Source: Isoetes taiwanensis (taxonomy: Eukaryota > Streptophyta > Lycopodiopsida > Isoetales > Isoetaceae). From it: DNA of 64,000 nt. This document shows, piece after piece, positions 46,551 through 56,578 of the stretch; position 1 is the stretch's first letter; each line of letters starts with the position of its first letter. The notes under the pieces were generated by a model. It worked only from the letters and a program-made list of their open reading frames with translations, was not told where the DNA came from and searched no databases. The stretch covers positions 232,182-296,181 of the forward strand of contig JAJEKV010000080.1 of the NCBI GenBank assembly GCA_021234155.1, read 5' to 3'. The position numbers and the translations under genes were made by a program.

Positions 46551-48847
46551 GGGAGAAGCTGAAGCTTCAACCCCTGCTCCTTCCCTTGAGGCCGGCGCTG
46601 CTTCTTTTATCGTTCCTTCCCTTGCCTGAATCGTAGGAGCTGCCCTTGCTTCCCTTTTCCTAATGCATCATTTATCTGTATCTTTTTGCCATGTCTTGAA
46701 GAATTATAGTCTTTCAGGAACTGCATGGCTTCACTCTTCTTGTGACGCGATTTGTTGCAGCTTCCACGACGTTTTGCACTAGATTACTCTACTATTTCGT
46801 GGATTCGATGACCAGGTTTTTTGTAGCAGATATCTTTGTGATAGAAGTAAGATCTATGCTCTGCATAAATCTCAATTCTTCTAATGTCTGAAAGGCCAGA
46901 ACCTGTCCATGACACTTTGGTCTCCTCCTTAGCATGTGCGGTGCCGGAAATAAAGGTGGCGATTGGTATGCTCGACGGAGACAAAATCCAATAATGCACG
47001 AGATCCCATGGGCAGAACAGAATACAAAACATTAAAGGTAAATATTGGCCTCTGAAAATTTTCAGTAAAAACATTAATATTTTCCATTTATCATATTGAA
47101 TAAATTGGCCATGCAGGTGTTCCTGATGAAGCGTTATAAAAACAGACGATATAATTCAGAGAACTTTGTGTTGAACTTCGAAAAGATCTATGTTATTGAT
47201 TCAAAGACCAAGTTTATTTCCAGAGAAAATGTGAAGGTATGCTAAAGTGGTTTGTGAATTGTTATTAATTAAGATGACCTTGCTTCTCCATGTACCTTCC
47301 AACCCAAAGCAGATTATATTGTGATACTGTTTATTCTATACGATAGATAAGCTATTTGACATGCTCTTACACATGCTTCAGCTATCTAGTGAGACTTCCT
47401 AATAGTTTGACCAATTCAATTACGCATATCTCCTTAGCTGTGTGGTAATTCTCAAGGCTTTACTATTTGAAAAAGTTTCCAAGTGGTATTGTGAGTTATT
47501 TATAGTAATGTACAGCATTATTGAGTATTCTACTGCCAAATCAAGTAGCACTGACATTGCTAGGCACGTTCTATTATAAATCTTGTTGTATTCTATTACG
47601 AGGACGAATATCTGACATGTCCCTCATGTTCCTGACCTTGGGCTTATGCCATTACAATTGAATTTGGATCGCTCAAAAGGCATTCCCTGGCATGTTGATA
47701 TTAGACTAAATCCCTTTTCCTTGCAAATTGATGTTGCTCTTTCTCCTGTAAGAAAACCTGAAGTAGCGACCACCAGGAGATGATCTACCAGAAGAAGTAG
47801 ATTTGAATGAAAGGACTCATTGTGATTTGAATGAACAGACTCAATGTGATTGATTTGGCTTGCTAGAAACAAAGTTTTGCAGAAAGGGAGAGCAGTGAGA
47901 GTAGTAGAAGATGGTGTAAATCTGTTCCCAAGGATCTTCAAAAGCTTGCACAGCAACCAAATTGATACTTGAATAGTAAGATAATTTGCCCGATTGATTT
48001 TTCAGTTGGCCTCAATATTGGGTTTATCCCGCATTGTACATTTTTTTGGATATGAAATAAGACCAGCGTTTTTTTCATCGTGCACAGACTCCTACATATT
48101 GTGCTAATTGATTCATGTTTATTCTTGTTAAAAGATTGCTTGATGAATGTTAACCCATGAGTGTTAACCCATTCAGATTTTTAATGGTGTAATGTCGTTT
48201 TGATTTTTTTTTAAGCAAAGCCCTTCTTTAGCAAAGCGTGAGCGTACGCCATCCAGAGCCAAAATTAGGGTGTTGCTTTTTCCTGGACGAAGAGGAAGAT
48301 TTCTTGTTCTTATATGAAGCTAAGGCATAAAACGATGGCGACCAAAGCAGAACCAATTGCAAGCTACGGGTCTTGCGTGATTTTAATTTGTTCCTCGCAC
48401 CATATATAGCCACCTTCACTACTAGGTTACAATGGGTTCAAGCCCCAAAAAATGCACTACTGCTACTATGATAGAAAACCCATTAACGATTCAAATCCCA
48501 TTATTGATACATGTTTTTCACTCCACAAATTTCAAAGATACTTATCAATGTTGGCAATGGTGCTTTATGTCCTTGTACCTATGACGTGGAGAGGTCCCAA
48601 GGGGGCAAAATGTCCAACATGTGTTTATAACAAGTCTAAAAGCTGTAGACATGCTCATTGCTTATTCCATATTGTGAGCCCTACTAGGTGTTTATGATTG
48701 TTGCCTTATACACGCTTCTCTAACCATGCAAACCTTATATCAATATGATTAAAGCAAGTTGAAGTTGAAGAATAGGAACATTGTTGCCATCCCCAAGATC
48801 CCAAAGGGTCCAACGCCAACGGGCAACCCCTTGATGTGTTAGCATCT
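46551..48847. other. Unassigned; one convincing exon at 47,117-47,236
   Basis: Most of the stretch has no recognised gene. The exception is listed separately. Minus-strand ORFs at 46,784-47,074 and 47,624-47,956 lack known domains. Confidence 0.4.
47117..47236 (+). CDS. Single host exon, unrecognised protein
   Basis: Exactly 40 codons lie between atgcag and a gtatgc donor, phase 0 at both ends: VFLMKRYKNRRYNSENFVLN followed by FEKIYVIDSKTKFISRENVK. The composition and splice sites look like a real internal exon. I cannot name the family. It may belong to the same gene as the exon-like pieces at 39-41 kb, with the hAT element lying in an intron, but nothing proves this. Confidence 0.45.
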
Positions 48848-49149
48848 TTTTTCTTGTAACCTCCTTTGTAGACACTGGTGAGAAATGAGGATCTAAATCT
48901 TTTAGAAAAGGGGAACTGCCACGTTACGTACGTCATATCAATTTGGAGGCGACAAAACCAAAGATTTATCCTCTATATAGTATAATACAATATGTAGCAA
49001 AATAACAGGGGGTTTCCTTTTGTATTTTTGTACTTGTTTCCCTAAGGTTTTTATATGATTTGATGATGGTATTCAATGAGACGTACTAATTGGTACATAT
49101 AGAGTGCGCATACTATGAGCATAGTTTTAGTGGCCTTTTTTCAATGGTT

Positions 49150-50480
49150 ACACCTCTATAATTTCACAAACTATCCTAAATCGAACATGCAAGCATCGAA
49201 CATGATATTTTAGGGTTTCCATTGTCCATGATTTTGCTTCTATGTTTTCTCTAGAGGTAGGGCAGAGCCACAAAGGGCGGGCCTCGTGTGTCGCTGTAGG
49301 TTCTCACTCTTTGTTGTTGTGGGGACCTAGACAAACTAGCTTCGTCAATGGTGAGTTTTTCCGACCAATTTTGACCCCAGATCGGATCCTTTCTCCTTCT
49401 TGACTTTCCTTCTCTTGAAAAGAATTGATGGGTTTTCTTTGCAACTTTCGTCTTTCGGCCCAAGATTAGTCCCCCTCTTTGATCGCTTTTTTTTATTTGA
49501 TATGCAGCATTTGCCCGACTTAAGGATAGGAGGCAAATCAGGAAGTCCTTTTGTTGCTCGGTTGCAGAGAAAGAACATGAAAAGTGTAGTATAACAATAT
49601 ATTGCCGTACTAGATTTGGGATACAAGACATTGAACTGAAGCTTTCCATAGCCATTGTCTGTTTGGTTCATGCATCGTGATTTATCACAAGAATCGATGT
49701 GTTGGACGATGTAGTATGTAATCTGAGGGGCTTGGGTTTACATGGGCCAAGGATCACATTTTTGGTTTCAAAATAAATGCACATTCGGAAACGATACATG
49801 GGATCAATCGGTTCAAGAAAAAATCTTTGATGCTCTTATTTATTCGGGGGGCACGGTAATGACTTTAGTTTGAAACCCGATGAACCTTTCCCCACTTCTA
49901 CGGAATGCATTATTTTGGCATTGGGATGCGGTATTAGAAATTGCTTGTTGGGTCGAAATAGTTTGAAGTATTTGTGCGGGGCTCGCTTTACATACAAGAA
50001 AAAGTCCCGGTTTGTTGTCCTTGGCATGATCAATGGGGTCCTTTATGTCGACAAACAAGGCGGTTCATGCCTTCCATAATCATGGGACCAAGTTTAAATG
50101 GAACCTGAAACGGGAAGCCAAAGATGTGCTTGCTGCAGAAGCAAAAAATGATGAACAACTTGCTTGTTTCCCTTAACGAATGCATGCCAATGGGGCCAGC
50201 ACTGCAGCTTGTCTTTTCTCTCAACAAGGGCGCAAAGGTGTAAATCAAGATGCCATGTTGGTCTGCCATGTTTGGTTATTGGAGCTCTGCACAAAACACA
50301 GGCATTCAACTCAGCTAAAACACAGGCATTCAATTCAGCTGGAGATTTCGTCCTTGTCACGATTTGTGCTGGAGATTCCTGATTTGTGCTGGAGATTCCT
50401 GGTATTCTTTAAACGTCTCTATTTTCACTTCTTTCTCCACTTTGCTTATACATCATAGAATATGGTATTGTTTAAATCCT
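49150..50480. other. Interior of insertion copy B, unassigned part
   Basis: ORFs on both strands (for example 49,251-49,655 minus and 49,870-50,079 plus) have no domain I recognise. It contains short duplications such as gctggagattcctgatttgt (about 50,369 and 50,388) and cacaggcattcaa (about 50,298 and 50,321). Likely captured host sequence. Confidence 0.35.
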
Positions 50481-50490
50481 TCTCACATAT

Positions 50491-50903
50491 ATGCTTCATA
50501 ATTTGCCAAAGGAATTAGATCTTGCCTCCTTATGCAAGCATTGTTGGAATTGTATTATTTTTGGGTATGCTAGCCATGGACAATTGGATGAAGTTTTGCA
50601 ATTCTTTACTGAAATGCAAATGCAAAGTATGCAGCCCAACCATGTAACCTTCATTGGAATTCTTGATGCATGTTCAAACACCATAGCTTTGTCTCTCGTG
50701 GAAAATGGGTTCAATGCACTTATCAATACGTATGGCACAATGTGGTCTCGTGGAATTCATTAATTACAGCATATGGGCAACATGGATATGGAAAAGATGC
50801 CATTTGCGCGATGCAAGCAGAGGGCGTGATGCTTGATGAGGTTACACTTTATAGCATCATTTCTGGGTGTAGTCATGCTGGCCCTTTGGAGGAAAAGCAT
50901 TGA
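50491..50903 (+). pseudogene. PPR protein fragment inside insertion copy B
   Basis: The reading IIFGYASHGQLDEVLQFFTE, then MQMQSMQPNHVTFIGILDAC, is a PLS-type pentatricopeptide unit. A following piece in another frame (NSLITAYGQHGYGKDAICAM, then GVMLDEVTLYSIISGCSHAG) continues the repeats. These are features of plant organellar RNA-editing PPR proteins, but only about three repeats remain, with at least one frame change near 50,745, so it is a decayed captured fragment. It is of a different PPR type from the one at 34,954. Confidence 0.75.
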
Positions 50904-51137
50904 TTAGCAGGATTTTTTGTACCTCCATTAATCAAAGTAGGGTATTCGGAGTCTCACGCTCAAAGTCTAAATTTGGAGCCTATAAATTATGCAATTTAAA
51001 ATATATGGTTTACATCATCCATTTTGTACTTTTATTTTATTTTGATTTTTATTTTTTTTGTTTACCTCAGAGTTTATCTATGTTTGTTTCTTTTGGGGCC
51101 CGAAGGGCCGAAATGTTTTTCTAATATAACAACCAAC

Positions 51138-51598
51138 ATAACTACAATTAACATTAATTAACACAAACCATAACTACAATTAACATTAATTAACACAAAC
51201 CATTACATTAAACATGTTTAAAATTAAATTCCCCCTTAAACCCCCTTTTGTTTGGGTGCATATTCACACGGGGGGTGACGTAGGGCAGCGAGAGCCCCTG
51301 TAATTATATTTTGCATGTACAAAATCAACACCATATAGTATATTGCTTGAAATCTTATAGTATTTTGCAAATCTTGTTATCAAAGATAACAAATTCTATA
51401 CATCCGGACCCACAAAGCGAGGAACTTTGTGTGCGGTGTAGATTAAGGAATAAGGGGTGAATATGCCTATCCAACGGCTCTGGTTGCCGTGAGTCACCTT
51501 GGGTGTGAATATGCACCCAAACAAAAGGGGGTTTAAGGGGGAATTTAATTTTAAACATGTTTAATGTAATGGTTTAATTTTAAGGGGGTTTAAGGGGG
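51138..51598. repeat. Long inverted repeat (foldback), copy B
   Basis: Left arm (about 51,170-51,297) and right arm (about 51,465-51,575) are reverse complements around GTGTGAATATGCACCCAAAC and gggggtttaaggggg. A 33-bp phrase (taactacaattaacattaat...) is tandemly doubled at 51,138-51,203. The outer part of the right arm is replaced by a second gggggtttaaggggg block. Confidence 0.85.
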
Positions 51599-51836
51599 TT
51601 CAGAAGTTCAGAACTCCAACTGAGCTTTTTTCAACGAAAATCATTTAAGAGTTAGTTGAGTGTACTAATTTGGCGTGAAGTAGTTTCTCGTGGCGATGCA
51701 GTTGCCAATAATTGTCCAGCGGTTACTGCGCCAAAGTTTAATCCCAACAGCAACAAACAAAAGGAGTTTATAATCAATAGACGAATGGGTATTCCATTAC
51801 AAGTAATCATAACAAACCCAATGTTGTCGATGGGTA

Positions 51837-52567
51837 TGATACGGCACTAGCTTGGGGGCGTGGCTCAGAGAAAGGATTTGCAGAAACAAACACAGAGGCA
51901 AGGGTTTTTTATTAACTTTGATTGTATAGCCTTAGGCGTTTTTAAAATTATAAATTACAATAGGGAACCATTGAAACGAAAAAGGTTATAAAGGAACTAT
52001 TGAAATCTAAAGTAACTGTTTAAATAAAACAATGAATTAGTAACAAATGTTAAATATGTTAAAAAAAGCGGCAGACGGAATTGCCGGATCAACTATCCTT
52101 TTAGCTGAAAAAGGTCCGATGTGGCCGGAATTAGTTCCTGGGGCCTTGTATCAGGCCGAATTGATAAAAAAGGCAGTTGGATTTAGCTTGAGTGGGAAAA
52201 GGCAAACCCAGATATAGCTCATAAACACCTTTTAGAATAGCATAAAAGACATCGATCTGCAGAATTATGGCAACCGAAAGTGTCTGGTATGAGATAGAAG
52301 TCTGTCTACAGTAGATCTTTTGATAATTTGTGGTTGAATTAAGTGCTTCCATTAGCTCTAGAGAATTCCAGAGAATCCCAGAGAGGCTATCCAGCTGGTT
52401 AGCAGACTCTCAGAATTGGGAGGAATTTGAGCTTAGACTTGCCGTGTTTGCAAATCAGAGCCCGGTTGGGTGGATAAGTTGTGCCAAGAGATCTTATTCT
52501 GGAGATTCCAGGTTGTTTTGAATAACAGTGTTTGAAAGTTTTGCAGACAGGTAAACGGTTTGTACCA
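51837..52567 (+). repeat. 5' LTR of gag-only element
   Basis: 731 bp, TGATAC...GTACCA, preceded by the target duplication GGGTA. Pairs with 54,236-54,986. Confidence 0.9.
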
Positions 52568-52569
52568 AT

Positions 52570-52581
52570 TGGTATCAGAGC
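52570..52581 (+). other. Primer-binding site
   Basis: TGGTATCAGAGC, three bases after the 5' LTR, is the common plant site complementary to the 3' end of initiator methionine tRNA. Confidence 0.9.
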
Positions 52582-52605
52582 TGTTGCATCCTAAGATCTT
52601 GTGAA

Positions 52606-53808
52606 ATGGCCCAGAACAAATTTAATCTTCCTGTAGCTCAGTATAACCAGGCTACGAATGCTGCTGTGCAGATTGGCATGCCTACATCTGCTAATTTTGA
52701 GGAAAATCAAAGGAAACTTGAATATGTAGCAATTCTGTATGGGCATTTGCCAGACATATTCCAACAGACTCCTTTGCCTGTAAGTACGCCACCAGTTACT
52801 CCATCGCCACCTGATGTCTTCAATGACAGAACCGGACGAATTAAATGGCTGGAGAAGGTAGAAGGAATGCCATCATATGCAGGAGATAAACGGAGTCTAC
52901 CAGCAGTTCTGGGATTCCTGGCAAGTTGGGAAAGTTTCTTTGAAAGATTAAAAGCTACGGAGGAGCAGAAACTGAGGACAAATATTTAACTGACGTAGCC
53001 GTGGCAAGGACGTAAGAAACTGTTACCCCAGATAAAAACCTGGGCAGCTTTTAGAAAAGCATTCGAGTCACACAACTTGCATGCAAATTATTACCCAGAT
53101 CTTAAAAGACAGTGGGATCTTTTTAAGCAAGGGGAACATGAATCGGTACATCATTTTTACTCCAAGTTCTCCTACTTAGCAGTACAGATGGGGGAATTAC
53201 AGCCAGGAGGACTATCTGAAAGTGAAGTGACGCGGAAATTTGTAGCTGGACTACGAGATCCATTATATGCAGAGCTATGTTTGGCAGAACCATCGGCTAT
53301 TGATGAAGCGGTGCGAAAGGCTGAAGCCGCAGAGATGAAACACAATCCTAGTATAATACGATATGATATCTGGGAGGGGTACCCTCAGGAGAAAAATTTT
53401 AAGCCAGATAATGGCAAGGCATCTGAAAGAGAGAATAAGAGGTATCGAGTAAGTGCCTTGCTTGGCAATGATGAAACTCGTACGAAGAGAAGCAATGGAG
53501 AACGCGGGATGGCCAAAGCTCAGGCAAAAGCACCCCCGGGAGGATGTTTTGTATGTGGAGATCCACATAAGAATCAATGTCCAAAAGTCATATCCAAAGG
53601 GGATCCTGAGCAACCAAAAGAGGATACTCGAGCAAAAGCCCGAACATCTGCGCAGATTGCCCATGTTCGTGTTGCAGAAGAAGTTCCTGAAAAAATTCCT
53701 GAAAGTTCCCACGCTAAGTTTGACAAAGAAAAGGCCGAAGACTATGAAAGAAGTCGGCTTCAAATCGGCTATGTGGGTAAAAACACTCCGAGTAAAATGT
53801 TTGTGTAG
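52606..53808 (+). pseudogene. gag-like region of the LTR element
   Basis: Starts MAQNKFNLPVAQYNQATNAA shortly after the primer site. It carries a Retrotrans_gag-like core (FKQGEHESVHHFYSKFSYLA; GLRDPLYAELCLAEP) and a zinc-knuckle-like CFVCGDPHKNQC near 53,545. It ends about 430 bp before the 3' LTR. The domain would have formed the particle coat. It is a fossil and appears broken. Confidence 0.8.
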
Positions 53809-53939
53809 ACATGTGTTTGTTGAATGGTTTGAGCATTGTATTCATTTGGTTTGAGATAATGAAAGTTTTTTTCAAATGAATGTTGCTCTAGAATTTAGAA
53901 GGGGGCAACTATGACTGCAGCACAGAAGCCAGGCCCTTA

Positions 53940-54200
53940 GAATTGTAAGGCAGATGGTAAGTTTACTAGCCTAAAAGAAATCCTTTCAAAGCAGATAGTC
54001 AGGTGACTAGCTTAGAAAGAAAGGTGGTTTTGAAGAAATCCTTTCAAAGCAGATAGTCAAGCGACTAGCTTAGAAAGAAAGGTGGTTATTCCAGCAAAGC
54101 AGATAGTCAGTAGACTAGCTTTGGGAAAGATTGATATTCCAGCAAAGCGGATAGTCAGTTGACTAGCTTTGGAAAACATTGTTACTTCCCTAAGGCAGAT
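53940..54200 (+). repeat. Tandem repeats upstream of the 3' LTR
   Basis: About five imperfect units of 50-65 bp, each with aaagcagatagtcag-like and gactagcttagaaa-like phrases. Confidence 0.8.
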
Positions 54201-54220
54201 GATCGAGGACGATAAGCCTT

Positions 54221-54232
54221 GGGAAGGGAGGG
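54221..54232 (+). other. Polypurine tract
   Basis: gggaagggaggg, three bases before the 3' LTR, the expected plus-strand primer. Confidence 0.85.
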
Positions 54233-54235
54233 AAT

Positions 54236-54986
54236 TGATACAGCACTAGCTTGGGGGCATGGCTCAGAGAAAGGATTTGCAGAAACAAACACAGAGGCAA
54301 GGGTTTTTTATTAACTTTGATTGTGTAGCCTTAGGCGTTTTTAAAATTATAAATTACAATAGGGAACCATTGAAACGAAAAAGGTTATAAAGGAACTATT
54401 GAAATCTAAAGTAACTGTTTAAATAAAACAACGAATTAGTAACAAATGTTAAATATGTTAAAAAAATTAACAAACAAAAGGGACCTGCAGCAGACGGAAT
54501 TGCCGGATCAGCTATCCTTTTAGCTGAAAAAGGTTCGATGTGGCCGGAATTAGTTCCTGGGGCCTTGTAGCAGGCCAAATTGATAAAAAAGGCAGTCGGA
54601 TTTAGCTTGAGTGGGAAAAGGCAAACCCAGATATAGCTCATAAACACCTTTTAGAATAGCATAAAAGACATCGATCTGCAGAATTATGGCAGCCGAAAGT
54701 GTCTGGTATGAGATAGAAGTCTGTCTACAGTAGATCTTTTGATAATTTGTGGTTGAATTAAGTGCTTCCTTTAGCTCTAGAGAATTCCAAAGAATCCCAG
54801 AGAGGCTATCCAGCTAGTTAGTAGACTCTCAGAATTGGGAGGAATTTGAGCTTAGACTTGCCGTGTTTGCAAATCAGAGCCCGGTTGGGTAGATACATTG
54901 TGCCAAGAGATCTTATTCTGGACATTCCAGGTTGTTTTGAATAACCGTGTTTGAAAGTTTTGCAGACAGGTAAACGGTTTGTATCA
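54236..54986 (+). repeat. 3' LTR of gag-only element
   Basis: 751 bp, TGATAC...GTATCA, followed by GGGTA. Longer than the 5' LTR mainly through one indel of about 20 bp. Confidence 0.9.
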
Positions 54987-55423
54987 GGGTAATAATAAAC
55001 TGACAGGTTCACATCTGGGAGGTTTATTGAAGGCAATAAATGCAGCAGTAGTCATCGAGCTTCCAATGCTCCCTCCATCTGATTTTATACATTTTAATAT
55101 ACTGTAGCACGTTTTTAACAAATTCATTTCTTTCATACCTGTGCTGCTCAAAATCTGAAGCATACTGACCAATTTGTGCTCTGCCCTGTAGAGCTGAACT
55201 GTACTGTACTCTGTAGCCTCTTTTATTATTTCCGTGATTGAGACCATTCAGATCAAACTTACAATTACTCTCCATCCACCAATGATAAAAATTGTGTCGT
55301 GTCACAAAGCGTTTTAACAGTTTATGCCACATTGCTCCAGCTTAGGCCCTTGAACCTTTGCTACAAATGGATTTATCCGGCCCCAAAGAAGTGAAAAGAT
55401 TGAAGCCAGAAGAATAGACCACA

Positions 55424-56578
55424 TCCTTTTGGAAAACGGCACTTAGGGCAGTTCTTCCTTGGTGTCTCTTTTATCAACTTCATCCATATCTGAATGCTTC
55501 CTTCTTCTTGAAGGGACTTCTTGATTCTTGGGAGACAGTTCGTGTGCTATTTAAGATTAATCCAGGTGTGTGCCCAGAGGTAGGTTCTCTGTGTTGGTGG
55601 ATTCCTCTGGATAATCACATGCCTCTGTGCGCTACTGTACATCCATTGACTCAGCGGCGTTGGAGGCGTGCTGGTATTCTCATAGTTGGTGCTTGGTATG
55701 AGGTAGGACACTTGTTGACTTGGGATGCTTTTCAAACTAAGTTTATGCTATCTCGATGGGACAGAGCTCTGTGGCAAAAGCTGGCTGACATTCTGCCAGA
55801 CGCTCCTTCACAATCAGTTGATGTGCCTATTTGGACTGGTCTCCAAATTGTTAATGCACAACGTCTTGTGCATTCGTTATATCAAGAGCTGGTTGATGTT
55901 GACATTGTTCCCCCTCAGGCTGGTTGGCAGCTCCGTATTCCCCCTCCTCAGTGGAAGCGTATGTGGTCCTGGGTCTGGAATAAATTGCTGCATCCCAAAG
56001 TTTCTACCTTATGGTGGCAACTCCTTCACAGATGTCTGCGGATTAATGTGTTGATTCATAAGTTTTATTCTCGTATTTCAGAACTCTGCCCACTGTGTAA
56101 ACGGCAAGTTGCGAGTATCGAGTACTGCTTCTTTCTATGTGACCAAGTTCAGCTAGTTTGGTCATGGTTATTATTCTCTTCCATGTGGTCTTGACTAGCC
56201 AGCAGGTGCTTCTCGCCATTTATCGTTTCACTTGGAACAGCTTGCAGCAACAGGCTTTCTACTTAGCTTCAGGCTAGTTGTTGTGGTCTATTTGGAAAAG
56301 AAGGCGAATGTGTATCTTCAAAGGCTTGTCAATTAGTGTCGACCAACTTCTTCACGAGGCGCAAGACAGAATGGTAAAGGCATACCTATGTTCTCAGCTT
56401 GCTCCTAAGAAAAAACGTTTGATTTTTGAGGAATATTTGGGTATCTTATCTTATGCATAGACAGGTGGCTGCACTCAGTTAATTATCTTTGTCTGCTGAG
56501 ATTTTATTCCTGTCTCTGCATCTATGTGTGTACTTCTTCTGGAATATTGAATAAGAGTTTGTCACCCTTCAAAAAAAA
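55424..56578 (+). mobile_element. 5'-truncated LINE with RT zinc-binding domain
   Basis: An ORF (55,508-56,194) encodes the C-terminal part of a plant LINE ORF2: WDRALWQKLADILPDAP, WKRMWSWVWNKLLHPKVSTL, WWQLLHRCLRINVLIHKF, then the zf-RVT motif CPLCKRQVASIEYCFFLCD and VWSWLLF. After a stop, 56,278-56,460 continues with WSIWKRRRMCIFKG. The endonuclease and RT domains are missing, as expected for 5' truncation during target-primed insertion. The 3' end is an A-rich tail near 56,568-56,578. Its left edge abuts the CesA 3' copy at 55,423. No clear target duplication was found. Confidence 0.85.

Larger units (their letters stand above)
48987..51598 (+). mobile_element. Foldback-tailed insertion element, copy B
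   Basis: This 2,612-bp block interrupts the inverted CesA flank between taataca and cagaagttcag. It begins ATATGTAGCAAAATAACAGG and matches copy A (44,335 read leftward) for about 190 bp, up to a caatggtt phrase. It ends with the same kind of foldback (about 51,096-51,598), preceded by a GGGCCCGAAGGGCC hairpin. The interior differs from copy A and includes a PPR fragment at 50,491-50,903. About 9 bp of the host flank are missing at the right junction, so that end may be rearranged. No transposase ORF. Confidence 0.7.
51837..54986 (+). mobile_element. LTR retrotransposon with gag only (TR-GAG type)
   Basis: Complete ends: 5' LTR 51,837-52,567 and 3' LTR 54,236-54,986, both starting TGATAC and ending GTATCA or a close variant, with target duplication GGGTA at 51,832-51,836 and 54,987-54,991. 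A primer-binding site and polypurine tract are present. Between the LTRs is one gag-like region and no protease, integrase or RT, so it depended on another element's enzymes. The gag domain is of Ty3/gypsy style. The LTRs differ by roughly 2-3 percent by eye plus an about 20-bp indel, so insertion is fairly recent. The structure looks whole; the coding part looks broken at about one place. It sits inside the inverted CesA 3' copy. Confidence 0.9.
48848..55423 (-). pseudogene. Inverted, truncated copy of the CesA 3' end
   Basis: Three pieces, read on the minus strand, match the CesA end and flank in order. 55,423-54,992 equals 25,406-25,847 (the last 36 codons, QCGINC stop and 3' UTR). 51,836-51,599 equals about 25,838-26,072. 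48,986-48,848 equals about 26,083-26,217. The breaks are filled by the LTR element (51,837-54,991) and by insertion copy B (48,987-51,598). The upstream 4.3 kb of CesA is absent, so this is a non-functional 3' fragment. It was formed by the same rearrangement that produced the inverted arms, or by a related one, before the two insertions. Confidence 0.9.

Noticed and set aside
48430-48446. tRNA T-arm-like TGGGTTCAAGCCCCA
   Set aside because: No matching A box or acceptor stem upstream, so not a tRNA or SINE on this evidence.
49251-49671. Minus-strand ORFs of 108-134 codons
   Set aside because: Overlap in different frames, with no recognisable domain; inside a transposon interior.
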